Shown here piece after piece: positions 11,361 through 23,459 of a DNA stretch of 64,000 bases. Position 1 is the first letter of the stretch. Each line of letters begins with the position of its first letter. Location of the stretch: the NCBI GenBank assembly GCA_033439265.1, contig JAVTVX010000016.1, positions 13,193,201 to 13,257,200 of the forward strand. The letters are read 5' to 3'. The notes under the pieces were generated by a model that saw only the letters and a list, made by a program, of their open reading frames with translations, was not told the origin of the DNA and searched no databases. A program made the translations under genes and the position numbers. Source of the DNA: Dillenia suffruticosa (lineage: Eukaryota; Streptophyta; Magnoliopsida; Dilleniales; Dilleniaceae).

Positions 11361-12931
11361 AACTACCTGAGTGCCCGCGTATGCCTGCTCGGGCGCCCGT
11401 GCCTGCCCGCCCCTCCTTCATTGTTTGAAGGGATGGGAACCTGGACCTCGTATTTGAACGGAAAACATATAACCACTGCACCACCACTACTTAGTGTTGT
11501 GTGATAATATTTTGTTTTTACTTTTTTCCTCCTCATTTGTTTCTATTCTCACTTTTTTTTTATCTCTCCTCTTACTCTCATCTCTATTTTTTTCTTTCTA
11601 TTCACATAATTAAAATTTCTTATATATAATAATTATATTGAAATTTCTTATATATGCAAACGAATAAAAATATTCTGTGATTAAATATATAGATTTTTTA
11701 AATTATTAATATATCATAATTTATTGATAATTATAATTTTATATTATTGAGATCCCATAATCCATTTTAAACTATGGAGTAAAAAAATAAAATAAAAATG
11801 ATAAAAAGAAAAAAAAATAATAAAATAAAAGAAAAACAGAAGAAAACAAAATATAATATTAATATATTTTTTAATTAATTTATTATTTTATTTTAAATTA
11901 GTATTTTATTATTTTTTATTTTATTAAAATTTATCATATTTATTATTTTTAATTAATATTATTTTAGGTTGGTGGTTTAAATAAAAAAAGTTATTATATT
12001 TACTTTTTTAAATTGTTATTATATATTATTTTTTTATTATTAGAAAAATGTGAAGAAAAGATAATAAGTAAAACAAAAAAAAAATTTATATCACATAATT
12101 TATTTGATTTGGTGGTTTACAGGTTTATGCGAGTGCGTGCAGGTGCAGGTGTGCAGGAGTTCGAATCATGGTGGAGACAGAAGGCAAAGCGGCATTTTCC
12201 AGCAATTAAGTGAGGAGAGTTGGAGCGGGGGTGCTGGCTCGGGCGGGCGGGCAGGTTGTGGGTTGGTGCTGGCTCGGGTGGGTGGGGCCTATCTAGGCAC
12301 GTGGCTCCAGGCTAGTGCTGGCTTGTGGGTAGGGCATTTGGAATCAGCGACGGATTCCAAATCCGTCCCTAATGTGGAATCCGTCGCTAATTCAGCAACG
12401 AATTTTTTTATTTGTCGCTAAATTAGCGACGGATAATTTTTTGACGGACTTTTTTTTATCCTAAATTAGCGACGGATTTTAGCGACAAAAATTATTTGTC
12501 GCTAAATTTAGCGACGAATAATTTTTCGATGTTAAATTTTGTGATGAATTTTAGCAACGAAAAATTATTTGTTATTAAATTTAGCGACGAATTTCAGATT
12601 TTTATAGCTAAATTTAGTAACGGATTTCTAATTTTAGTCGCTAAATTTTTGCGACGTGTTATTAGCGAAGAAAAATTTTTTGTCGCTAAATCCGTCGTTA
12701 ATGTTTTTAGCGACGAATTTTGTTTTTAAAATTTTTGTCGCTAAATTTGTGGCTAAAAAGCTGTTTTTTTGTTGTGAAATTTGATATATATTTAACACAA
12801 AATAAAACATTTTTGTACTTGTAGTGCGCCGTGTCCATGTAAGCTATCTTAGTGTCCCATGCATGTGTTGTGCTTCATTAATTTCATACAAGTTCCACAA
12901 CTTCAGACCAACATCAAGATTTGTGAGATTG

Positions 12932-14054
12932 TCACGGTCCGACCCTTGGATCTGAGCACGTAACAATCGCTGCATGATCTAGAAATGCGTGCAATCACCA
13001 ATATGCATCCTAAGATCCCGCGAGGCTATAAAAATATCATTCCAAGTTAAGAAATCCAACACACAAAAGTATTTGATCCCAAAACATATAAAGAAACAAA
13101 TAAATATTTAACATGTTAAAATAAAACCTTCAAAATATAAGTTTTAATTTTAGAAAATCATATATAAAATTTATGACATGAAGAGTTTTAAATTGCTTTC
13201 CAATGAATTCGTCTACATGTTTCAAAATTCACAACTAAGAAGGACTAATACTAACAGTTGGCCCAGGAAAACTCTCTCCTTGATTGGATCTAGCTGCCAG
13301 TAGAGTGGTTTTGATCTCTACACTTCCTTTGAAAAGAATGAAAATGAAAGAATAACTATAACTACGTGAGTGGAGTGCAATGTTATAGCTATGTAAGAAA
13401 ATGAGTGGTGAGTGTGAGAGTGTCAATCAATGATTTCAAAAATCATACTTCTGATTCAATAAAAACATCATAAAATCGTTTTAACATTTTTCAACAAATG
13501 TCTAATTTTCTTGAAACATAATAAAAATTCAAATTCACATTCTCAAAATCTCTTCAACAAAGGCTTGACCCGGACCAATGGTGGAACCCCAAGGGGTTTT
13601 ACAAATTATAAACATCACCCCAAACCTTGGTGTTACCTTGAAACCTCCTAGATGGTGCAACCAAGTAGCCGACGCAGACTTTGGGGCATCTCTCTATCGC
13701 GTCTATCCCCTCAAGTCTAACAAGCTCTAACCACATCATCCTATTGAATCGGACTGTGGAAATTTAAACTAGTCATGATATATACATGGATGCTAAACTA
13801 GTCATGACATATATGGGTCCTCACGTCCCAAACATGCACCCATTTTGCAAAGAGCATATCATGTACCATAAAAAACCAACAAAATTTTTGATTCATAAAT
13901 TCAATAATAATATCCACAAGGAAATTTAACAGGACACAAAATATATTTATGTGTATAGATCTCATGGCTCAAATCAAAACATTTTTAAGAATACTCCACA
14001 TTGACAAAATATTATAAAAATTCAATTTAAAAAATATCATTTTAGAAAACCAAG
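12932..14054 (-). mobile_element. LTR-like fragment, unassigned
   Basis: At 12932 the plus strand reads TGTCACGGTCCGACCC, which on the minus strand is a typical LTR 3' end. No primer-binding site lies beyond it. The segment is non-coding and stops where the older family-C LTR begins. The other LTR end is not visible and no target duplication can be shown. Confidence 0.45.
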
Positions 14055-14642
14055 AGAAGTGAAGAAAACATTGCAACCCTTTTGCACAATGAGAATGTGG
14101 AAATCATATCCTTTGATGGTGGCTACTAGGGTTCATACCCTTCTCTCCCTCTCTCTGCCTCTCCCTACTTCTTCTCTATATATATTTTTTTTTTGTATAT
14201 TTCGTCCACCCTAGGAGGAGCACTATTTATAGGACTAAAAACCCTAAATCAATAGGAGTTGTAAGCATTTTGGAAACTTAATTTTTGTTTTTGATTTGGA
14301 AACTTGCTTTCATTGTGATGATAAACATTATCTCTTGCTTTCCCAAGATTTGGAAACCTTTTATTTATCCTTGATTTTGCAAACTCTTGAAATTATTAAC
14401 AGCTTGATCACAAAAATCTCTTATTAGAAAAGTTCAATTAGTTTTCTTTTTCAACAAGGACTTTACTTTCCACACTACTGTAATTTTTACCCAATTTTTA
14501 TATATGTTCTTGCTTGAATTAATCTCTGAACTTTTCGGAAGATTTGTAAGTCTTGAAGTCTAGTTTCCAATAAGTTCAATCGGAAATCATAGTGGATAGA
14601 TACGTCCAAAATACTGGCAATTGCTTGTCTAGTCCGAATTTT
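14055..14642 (-). mobile_element. older family-C gypsy element: 3' LTR, first part
   Basis: This matches 28690-29255 of the LTR at 25324-29397, including a CTCTCTGCCTCTCCCTAC stretch that the younger LTR at 14643 lacks. It stops at CCGAATTTT, where the younger element inserted, and resumes at 23313. The left side is truncated near 14055. Confidence 0.75.
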
Positions 14643-16001
14643 TGATATCACGATTTCGGATAAGTATATTCTAGTCCAATGTTGTGTGTAGCGTAAATAA
14701 GAGTCACTTCCATGAAAATATTTTATATTACCAATTATAAACTACCATATCTAAGTTGGACAAAACAAATCACAATTACAAAAATATTAAAAAATTACGA
14801 AAATATTAAAGACATTAATGGATAAAAACCCTAGGATATCAACTTTATCAATTTTGAATCTTTCATCTGGCTGAATTTTTTCAAATCTCTTAAATTTATT
14901 GGCTAAAGAATTATTATTGATGATGGTAGATTTCTCATAAATTACATTCACCCAATTGTCATGCAACGAAACCCGAATTCGATTAATTAAAATCTAATGG
15001 CTATACAATTTTGATTAAATCAGATGGCATTAAGTTTTATGGAAAATCTATAATCTAACCTTTCCTTTAAAATCCCCCACACAGAATTAATCTTTTGTGG
15101 ATCTCATAATCCTATGTGAATTTTATTGTATTGTACTAATTTCTTGCAATTATATGGGTATTACATACATTCAATCTCAAATTATCAAAACGCAGGGCGC
15201 TAAGACATTTTGAAGTAATAAAATCAACAATAAAATCTTATCAACAATAATAATGTCAATAAAGATTTAAAGGAAAGAAATAAATTCAAACCATACTATT
15301 AATTAACGAACAGAATATATAGAGTTTTAGGAACAAAAAATTTAGCTAGACATACTAAAGAAAATCAAAGAAATAAAACCCTAAAATATATATAGAGAAA
15401 GTCATGTGTAGGTGTATATTGGATGCTTCCTATTTATAGAACTAAAATTTTAGATCAACAAGAATTCATGAGTTTCTAGAAAACTTGAGTTTTTCACTTT
15501 GACTTAGAAATTTATTCTTGTTGTGATAAGTATTATCGCCTTTCTTCTCTAAAATTTGAAAACTTTCTCCTTATCCTTGAATTTGAAAACTCCTAAAGTT
15601 TCAGTAACTTTATCTCTTAAATCTCTCATCGGATAATCTCAAGTAGTTGTCTTCTTTAACAAGGACTTGTCTTTTCAGCACTATAGTAACTTCGACTCAT
15701 TTTTTGGATAAGTTTTAGTTTGAATTAGCTTTTGGACCTTTTACAAGATTTGTAGTCCTTGAAGTTTAGTTTTCAACCCAACCAGAATCACCACAATCTT
15801 AAGTCGGGGTAGAAAGTTATGCCCAAAATACTGGCTGTTGTCTGTCCAGTCTGAATTTTTTTAAAAAACCTCAAAATTTCTTAAAATAAAACTCACAAAT
15901 TTAATTAGTGCAATATCATAAAATAAAGTTTAAAACAGTCCTAAAAATTATAAATAAAGGCTAAAATAATATAATTCAAGTGTATAAAAATATTTTTATC
16001 A
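14643..16001 (-). repeat. 3' LTR of nested family-C element
   Basis: This 1,359-bp LTR reads TGATAAAAATA...CGTGATATCA on the minus strand. A plausible polypurine tract, AATGTGAGGGTATT, precedes it at about 16002-16016. Confidence 0.8.
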
Positions 16002-17650
16002 AATACCCTCACATTTGAATATTTACATGTCATAAAGCAAGACAAAGAGCAAAAACAATTTTCTTTCTAAAACAATTCCATTGTCACAAGTTCCTAACCA
16101 TGCATATGATAAGTTCAAACCAAAATTGCAATCAAGACCATCAATATTTCGTAACATTCATTATTAGAATAACTATTGTATATCCTACAATCTCATTGAA
16201 ATAAAAAACAATATAAGATTCGTCTACCTTCATACTTCGTTTACTTAATAGAATAAACAAAACTAAGATTCAAATACTCAAAACACTCAATTTTATGAAA
16301 AGGATATGTGTATCACTTAAATCAATACAATAAGATATTATTACCATAAATTTGCTAATATTTCAAATCTCCACCACTCAAATATAGAAATCCATACACT
16401 AATCAAAATGCCTTTTATTTGATTGTAATGGAATCAGAGTTAGGGTTTAGCTCAAAATATTGGGTTAAAATAATTTACTAAAAATACTCAAATATTAAGA
16501 CATGACATTATTTATACCAAAATAAAGAAAATACTAACTTTCACAACTTTCAATCCAAAAATATGTATAGCACTCAAACTCCAAACGTGTAATGTGATAT
16601 ACCTCTTATTCAAAGCAAAGAATATATAACAGAACTCCAACTAAAGAATAAACAATACCCAAGAATGAAAAAAACAATATTTTTTCTTAGTTTTTTCTCT
16701 TTTTCTTTTTCATTTTTCTTCTTCTATTTTGCCTTTTTTTTCAAGTACCACTATCTTTTTTCTTTTTCTTTTTCCCTTGAATTTGACTTTTTTTTCCTTA
16801 CTTTTTTTCTTGTTTTTTTCCATAACTTAGCACGATAATGTCTAAAAATTATATAAAACTCTAACATAAAAAAACATAATGTCGAAAAATATAATGCCAC
16901 GTTATCAACTGTAAGTATCTTAGTAAACTTGGGTTCAAAATCTGGAGTTAGAAAAAAAAAGTAATGGAAAAAAAATTATGTGGGTAATTTAAGAAAGAAA
17001 AGATGCAGATTCAAATGGGTTAACTAAAGGATATAAAATGTTAGGGATATAATTTTTTAAAAACCAAAAGTGTGTAAATCTAGATGCCTTAATCATTTTG
17101 GTGTATGAAAATAAAAAATGTGGTCTCGACATACATAACAAATCAAGTTCTAAAATAATCATTTTACGTGTGATGTACACTCAACAAGAAAAATAAGAGC
17201 AAGAAATTTTGCTCTTTAAGGCTTAAATCCTCACTTTGGTAAATTTAGTATCAAATCTTGCATGTCTATTTTTCAAATCTACCTTAAAAAATAAATCGTT
17301 AATCATGTACCAAATAATTACTAATATCAATCATCTTTCATACAACTCGACTAAAATCAAGAAACATATAAGAACTAGAAAACTCAAGAAAATTTTGTTA
17401 GTATGGAAAAAATTCAACAGAAACTTAAAATTTTTTCTTTTCAAAATTTTTGGGTTTTATTTTCAAAAATTTCCTTCAAAAAATAAGAAAATATTTCCTA
17501 AAAAGTAAAAAAAAATATTGAAAAATCAGAATGCATGCTCCCCCATACTTAAACCAAACATCATCCACAATTTGCAAAATGAAATACTAAAATAAATAAA
17601 AGAGAACATAAAACTCCACTGAATAAGCTGGTGAACCTCCAATCTTCTCT
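16002..17650 (-). other. non-coding 3' internal region of family C
   Basis: No gene is seen. The region matches 23460-24900 of the older element, including a long A/G tract on the minus strand (16680-16815; counterpart 24080-24210) and a TATGGGGGAGCAT-type motif near 17535 (counterpart near 24750). Such non-coding stretches are usual upstream of Athila/Tat 3' LTRs. Confidence 0.65.
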
Positions 17651-17899
17651 TCAGTAGCAACTTCGTATCCTCTCGTCCTCATAAATCTTCATACTATACC
17701 CATTCATATCGTGCCATGTCTTTGTCATTTTTTTATCAATTCTTGCAATCTCATATGCCTCGTTTTGCCCCTTTAACTGCAACTTCCCTTTCTTGCTTGC
17801 ATGAAGGTTCCTTTTTGGTTGAAATTTACCTAAATTCACATCCAAAACAGTACATGTATCAATATATTCATTGTCTAGGAAGTCATGATTTACCTGCAA
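17651..17899 (-). pseudogene. integrase C-terminal remnant, family C
   Basis: An 82-codon frame ends in a sequence like the C-terminus of Athila/Tat integrases, with KLQLKGQNEAYEIARIDKK followed by TKTWHD. In intact elements the pattern LxxLxExRxxAYENxRxYKxxxKxxHD lies well after the catalytic core. Here it follows the protease within about 220 bases, so more than 2 kb of pol is missing. The identification is by pattern only. Confidence 0.5.
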
Positions 17900-18120
17900 T
17901 GAATTAATAATGTAATTTTCAAGAAAATCGCCAGAATCAAAGACATTAAATTCATGATCATGTTCAATAATTCTATCAATGCAATATACTCTGAAAACAT
18001 CTTGTTTATCAAAATTTCTTTTAAACTTAAAAATATTGAATTCAATTTTTTTATTATTAACTCACAAAATTAACTTCCCAATATAGACATTTATCAGGGC
18101 TCGTTAGTGACAAGAAAAGA

Positions 18121-18579
18121 TCAACCTAGAATTAATAAAGTATCCTTATAATCATCTATATTCAAGATGACAAAATCAACAGGAAAAATAAATTTATCAA
18201 CTTTAATCGGTATATTATCGATAATGTCTTTTGGATACTTTATACTTTTGTCTGCCAATTGTAAAGAAATATTTGTAGGTTGACATTCCTTTAACCTTAA
18301 CTTCAAGAATACAAAATATGGCATAAAATTGACACCAGCAGCCAGATCACATAAAACTTTAGAAACATCAGTTTGATCAATAGTACAAGGAATAGAAAAA
18401 CTCCTTGGATCTTTGAGTTTTGCTGACAACTTTCTTTGCAGAATCGCAGAACACTCTTCTGTAAGTTTGACTGTAGAAATCTCATCCAACTTCCTCTTGT
18501 TAGTAATCACATCATTGAGCAATCCCCTATAACTTGGCATGTACCTGATGACATCAAAAAGAGGAATATTAATGTGCAA
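18121..18579 (-). pseudogene. retrotransposon aspartic protease, family C
   Basis: The 152-codon frame is an Athila/Tat-type protease region. LKDPRSFSIPCTID opens it, the active-site region reads CDLAAGVNFMP, then LQLADKSIKYPKDII and FPVDFVILNID follow, ending in LLILG. The family motif is CDLGASINLMP, so the conserved Gly after D-L is Ala here, probably inactivating. The enzyme would cut the Gag-Pol polyprotein in virus-like particles. Confidence 0.8.
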
Positions 18580-18619
18580 TTTCTAAAAATTTTCTAAAAA
18601 TTTTTCAAATTCTACATTT

Positions 18620-19590
18620 GTACGTAAAAAATGTCCAGGAAAAGGGATAAGGGGTTTATATTCACTCAAATATAAAGTACTTCCTTGTTTTGAATCTTGT
18701 GCCTTGAACTTCTCATTTGTAGGTTGTTGCTCCTTTCCTCAATCTCTTGTTTATCCTTTTCATTCTTGGACTGAATAGGCACCTCTTGTAATTCCTTCAA
18801 TGAAATTTTCTTGACCTGCTTTTTAGGATTCTTCTCAGCATCACTCAGTAGTCTACCTAGCACATGAGATTGAAAGGCATTAGTCAATTGATCAATTTTA
18901 TTTTCAAGCCTCTCAAACCTTTCATTTGTTGTTGTTGTCAAACGTTCAATTCTTTCATTGGTCGATATTACCAAATATTCAATTCTTTCATTAGTCGCTA
19001 TTACTAAACATTCAATCGACATTTTCCATGAAACCTTGTTCTCTCTTGGCTGTGGATTCCTTGAATTAAAGTCCGGTGGATTTACTCTTTGTGGTGCTCC
19101 TTGACTCCATGAAAAGTTGGGATGGTTCCTCCACCCAGGATTATATGTGTTGGAGTAAGGATTGTTCTATTCCCAGCCGAAGTGAGAAATAAAATTTGTT
19201 TGTCGTACCTATGGATACTCAGAAAACATGTGAGTATAATTACCACACGAATCACAATAGAATATCTGGTTAGTCATAATATTAAGTTGATTAGTTTTCA
19301 TGGTATTAATCAATGAATCAATTTTTGCATTACGAAGGGTTAAACTATCAACCTCATGTACACCAACTTTTTGTTTAGGAATTTCATGTTCATTAGACAA
19401 ATCATACCGGTTAGAAGTTATATCATCAAGTAATGCAAATGCCTCATTGTGAGATTTACTCATAAATGTACCTCTAGTCCCAACATCAATGATAATTTTA
19501 ACAGAATGCAAAAGACCAATATGAAAAGTTTACAAAATCAACTAATCAAATATACCATAATATCGGCATCTCCTAATCAAATCCTTAAAA
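18620..19590 (-). pseudogene. Gag C-terminal half, family C
   Basis: Broken minus-strand frames read ERFKDLIRRC, then MSKSHNEAFALLDDI, the zinc-knuckle-like CDSCGNYTHMFSEYP, YNPGWRNHPNFSW and a TNERIERL repeat stretch. These match the order of Athila/Tat Gag proteins, which form the particle shell and bind RNA. Stops interrupt it, for example just after the knuckle. The N-terminal half is missing; the LINE at 19598 sits at that point. Confidence 0.75.
18900..19022 (-). repeat. short TNERIE repeat in Gag
   Basis: About four copies of a 42-base unit encode ...TNERIE(Y/R)L. They lie at the start of the 118-codon frame and suggest local tandem expansion in Gag. Confidence 0.6.
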
Positions 19591-20030
19591 CGCTCCGACA
19601 ACAACAACAACAACAAATTGAGCCTTTATCCCAACGATTGAGGTCGATCAATTTGAAAGACAAATTTAATGGTGAATAAAAAAATTAAAATAAAAATACA
19701 AAAATAAATAAATAAATAATAAAATAAAATAAAATAAAATAGTACTAATAAATAAAAAATGTAAAAATAAAAATAGAACAAAAATAAATAAATAGATAAA
19801 TATATAAATGAATATCTAAAATATGTAAGTTTAATTTGTGCAGATTTTTTTACGCCACTCATTCCTATCCAAAACTATTTTCTTGTCTAAACATTTTGCT
19901 ATCATCTCTTTACGTATAATTTGCATTTAAGTTTTCAACGGTCTACTTTTACATTTTCTCGGATGTTCTATATTTAAATTCTTAATTATCTTAACTGTAT
20001 TTCTTTAGGTCTTCTTTGTACATACCCAAA

Positions 20031-21574
20031 CTACCTCAAACGACATTTTCGTATCTTATCTACAATTGAACTAATTCCGACCTTATTACGAATCTCTTCA
20101 TTTTTAATTCTATCTCTTCTAGTTTTGCCACACATCCATCTAAGTATTCTCATTTCTGTTACAACCATTTTTTGTTCTTGTTGCTGTTTAATAACCCAAC
20201 ACTCAGTATCATATAATAGTGCAGATTTAACCGCGGTTCTATAGAAGTTTCCCTTCAGATGCAGTGGTATCGTACGATTGCAGAAAACTCCAGATGCCCT
20301 TCTCCCTTTTATCAAACTTTCTTGAATCCTATACTTTATATCTCCATCTATATTGCTATTGTTTTGAATGATAGAATCTAAATATCTAAATCGTTCACTT
20401 TTAGATACTGATTGTCTATATAATCTAATTATTTATTCATCATTCTGATGATCGTCGCTAAACCTATAACTCATATATTCAGTTTTCGATCTACTTAACC
20501 TAAACCCTCTGGATTCCAGTATAACCCTCTATAACTCTAATTTAGTTTTGATACTCTTCTTAGTTTTATCAACTAATACTATATCATTTGCAAAAAGTAT
20601 ATACCATGGTATTTCATATTGGATGCTTTTTGTAATTTCGCCTATTAGTATCGTGAAGAGAATGAAACTTAATGCTAAATCTTGATAGAGTCCAATATTA
20701 ATAGGGAAGTTATCACTTAAACCCTCACAAATTCTTACATTAGTTACAACCTCCTCATACATATCCTTAATGAGATTAATGTATTTCAAAGAGATCTATT
20801 TTTTCGTCAACGCCCATCACAATACATCTCTAGAAATCCTATCATATGCTTTTTCTAGATCAATGAATACCATATATAGATCTCTCTTATGTGCTTTATA
20901 GATTTCTATCAAACGTTTTAACAATTGGATTGCTTCCGTGGTGGATCTACCTAGCATAAATCCAAACTGATTTTGAGACACATTTATCTCCAATCTTAAC
21001 CTATGCTCTATCACTCTTTCCCATAATTTCATAGTATGGTTCATATGTTTAATTCCTTTATAGTTAGAGCAATCTTGTATAGCGGTATAATTGTACTCTT
21101 CCACCATATTTGATATATTCTCTTCGTCTGCCAATTTTTGTTGAAAATATCCGTTAACATTATTATACCAAATTCACATAAACATTTTCATATTTCTATG
21201 GGAATTCCATCAGGCCCTATGGTTTTATTATTTTTCATTCTCTTTAAAACCTCTTTTACTTCATAGAGACGAATTTTACGATTAAAATCTCTATTAATTT
21301 TTTCTACAGATATATCGATATTTTTTATATTTATTGTACTCTCAACATTATAGAGGTTATCAAAATAATCCCTCCAATACTTTAATATATCCTCATTCTT
21401 TACAAGTATATTATTGGTTGCACTCTTAATACATCTAACACCATTTAGATCTTTTTCCTTCCTTTCTATTAACTTGACAATTCTGTAGATCTCTCTTTCT
21501 CCATCTTTAGTCTCCAATCTCTTATATAATTCATTATACACATTGCTCTTTGATTCCTGGATAACTTTTTTCAC
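20031..21574 (-). pseudogene. LINE reverse transcriptase
   Basis: Several frames together cover the RT domain of an RTE LINE, which copies its RNA at the nicked target. Visible motifs are KTIGPDGIPIEI (21188-21574), NYKGIKHMNHTMKLWERVI and FIDLEKAYDRI (20817-21134), GLYQDLALSFILF and FANDIVLVD (20529-20789), then YDTECWVIK in the C-terminal region (20031-20315). The catalytic FADD box is FAND, so one active-site Asp is lost. Frames shift between blocks. Confidence 0.85.
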
Positions 21575-22299
21575 CTCTTTCTTTATACTTTTATATTTTT
21601 TATATGCATCGCTACTACTATTACCTTTAAAATTCCTATAACACTCTCGTTTGATCCAGATAGCAGCTTGTATTTCTTCGTTCTATCACCATGATTTCTT
21701 GCCTATCGGGGCCTGACCCTTAGAGACATTCAAAACCTCTCTACCTACGTTCTTAATATTAGTAGACATTTCTTTTCTCATTGTTTCCGAATCATTATTA
21801 GTAGACCAATTTTCTATTTGAATTAATTTATCTCTAAAGGTTATCACTTTTTCTCGTTTCAGGTTCTACCACTTAATTCTAGTCTATACAAATGGATGAT
21901 ACTTCTTTTTTTTTAGACACACATATATCTAAAACTAAGAGTTTATGCTAAATTGTCATACTCTCCCCCAGTATAATCTTACAATCCTTACAGGTCATTC
22001 TATCACCTCTCCTAGTGAGAAAAAAATCTATTTGACTAATATTAGACCAATTTCTATATGTAACTAAGTGCGATTCTTTTTTTCTTAAAAATAGTGTTTA
22101 CAACTAATAGATCGAATGCTGTAGTAAAATCCAAAATGGTACCTCTTGTCTCATTTTTACTACCAAATCCAAAGTTTCCATGTACGGCTTTGAATCCGTC
22201 ATTCCTCTATTCTACATGTCCATTTAAGTCTTCTCCAATAAATATCTTCTCTCTGCTAGGTATGGTTTATATGAATTCATATAAATCCTTCCAAAATTG

Positions 22300-22820
22300 T
22301 CATTTACTAATCGTATCTATACCTATTTGGGGCGCACACACACTGACTATATTATCTACATTTTCTCCCTCTACTAATTTGACAAGTATAATTCTATCTT
22401 TTTTCCTTTTTATCTCTATTATATCATATAATAGATTGTTATGTATAATTATTTCTACCCCATTCTTAGTTCTATCTCTACATGTGTACCAAAACTTATC
22501 ATAAGGTTCTACTACTCTTGCTTTCTCCCCGATCCACTTAGTTTCTTGAAAACACATGACATAATCTATTCATTGTTTCTCCTATCTTTCCTAATTTACC
22601 AGTCAAAGATCCTATATTTTAAGTGGCTAAATGTATCCTATTTTCATAGACTAACTTATTTACCGGCACTCTAGGATCCCTTATTAACTTGTTGCTACAT
22701 CTGAGATCCGATATAACGTGTCGTTGAGGGGGAAATGCCCCAAAAGTATTTATATATTTGTCTCTCATTTTTCATTTGACGAAAGATTTTACGTTGGCTG
22801 TCAACCTACCACAACCCTAT
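22300..22820 (-). pseudogene. LINE AP-like endonuclease fragment
   Basis: MCFQETKWIGEKAR (22557 downward) matches the VQETKW box of plant RTE endonucleases, which nick target DNA. Upstream is the 5' part, whose non-coding-looking sequence reads TAACAAGTTAATAAGGGATC-like text known from RTE elements. Stops lie between it and the RT. The 136-codon frame on the opposite strand at 22094-22504 is an antisense shadow. Confidence 0.7.
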
Positions 22821-22924
22821 TCCTTTACCCGGGCTTGGCACCGGCCGTAACGGAGTTCTTCAAATAATTATATAAAAAACGAGTTAAGGAAAATATATGT
22901 AAGAATAAATAAGTAAATGGAAGA

Positions 22925-23312
22925 ATCATTTGAAAACTTCCTCCTTAAGAAGCTCAAGTAGTTGCCTTCATTAAGAAGGACTTGTCTTTTCATTACTATA
23001 GTAAGACTTAATTTTTGGATAAGTTCTAGCCTGAATCAGCTTTTGGACTTGCTAAAAGATTTATAGGTCTTGAAGTCTAGTTTTCAACCCAACAAGAATC
23101 ATCTCAATTGGGCATCGAAATAGAAAATTATACCAAAAATATTGACTACTACCTGTTCAATCCGAATTTCTTTAAATAAGCACAAAGTTTCTTAAAACAA
23201 AATTCACAAATTTAACTAGTGTAATATCATAAAATAAGATTTAAAATAGTTTTAAAAATGAATAAAAAAGATTGAAATAATATAATTTAGGTATATAAAA
23301 ATATTGCTATCA
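22925..23312 (-). repeat. partial 5' LTR of nested family-C element
   Basis: This matches 15560-16001 of the 3' LTR with internal deletions. It ends GCTATCA at 23312, next to the target duplication. About two thirds of the LTR, the primer site and the Gag N-terminus were lost between here and the LINE. Confidence 0.7.
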
Positions 23313-23459
23313 ATTTGATTAAATAATCCCAATATTTTATGAATCAATATTCACAAATTTAATCAGTGAAATATCACAAAATAAGGTTTAAAACAATTCT
23401 AAAATTCATACTTTAGGACTAAAATAATATAATTTAAGTATATAAAATTATTGATATAA
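23313..23459 (-). mobile_element. older family-C 3' LTR, second part
   Basis: This continues the LTR interrupted at 14642 and ends near GATATAA at 23459. It closely parallels 29255-29397. Together with the preceding LTR it gives the impression of a tandem 150-bp duplication, but it is the far side of the insertion. Confidence 0.75.

Larger units (their letters stand above)
10612..12055. repeat. internal ~780-bp tandem duplication in CACTA
   Basis: Segments starting near 10612 and 11418 match in order: CATTGTTT, CCTCGTATTTGAACGGA, TTAGTGTTGTGTGATAAT, then long AT-rich runs and GGTTGGTGGTTTAAAT. The offset is about 778 bp. The second unit has small indels, so the duplication is not recent. Confidence 0.8.
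9523..12776. mobile_element. non-autonomous CACTA transposon, complete
   Basis: The left end is CACTACAAAAAAATACGG. The right end, read in reverse, is CACAACAAAAAAACAGCT. The 3-bp target duplication AAA is at 9520-9522 and 12777-12779. Both subterminal zones (about 9540-10110 and 12345-12760) are packed with TTCGTCGCTAAATT and its complement in both orientations. These are probably transposase-binding repeats, as in other CACTA elements. The 2.2-kb centre encodes no transposase. It holds a GC-rich block, an internal duplication and a long hairpin. Mobility would need proteins supplied in trans. Confidence 0.85.
19598..22862 (-). mobile_element. RTE-clade LINE, near full length
   Basis: This is a non-LTR retrotransposon of the plant RTE type. 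The 5' end is recognisable by GCCGTTACGG-like and GCCAAGCCCGGGTAAAGG motifs (about 22825-22862). Endonuclease and reverse transcriptase follow. The 3' end is a typical GGGATAAAGGCTC plus (TTG)n tail (19598-19635 on the plus strand). The length, 3.27 kb, fits the family. It sits in the Gag of the nested family-C element. No clear target duplication was found. Frameshifts and stops separate the domains. Confidence 0.88.
14643..23312 (-). mobile_element. family-C gypsy element, Athila/Tat-like, nested
   Basis: This Ty3/gypsy element lies inside an LTR of its own family. Flanking 5-mers are ATTTT (14638-14642) and ATTTG (23313-23317), a target duplication with one mismatch. The outer LTR reads on across it. 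Minus-strand order: partial 5' LTR (22925-23312), Gag broken by a LINE, protease, a scrap of integrase C-terminus, a non-coding 3' region, 3' LTR. Reverse transcriptase, RNase H and the integrase core are missing, as are the rest of the 5' LTR and the primer site. It is dead. Athila/Tat assignment rests on Gag and protease motifs. Confidence 0.85.

Noticed and set aside
22094..22674. plus-strand frames of 136 and 77 codons
   Set aside because: They are antisense to the LINE endonuclease region on the minus strand.
23161..23459. simple tandem duplication of about 150 bp
   Set aside because: It is better explained as the end of the inner LTR followed by the resumed outer LTR, with the ATTTG target copy between them.
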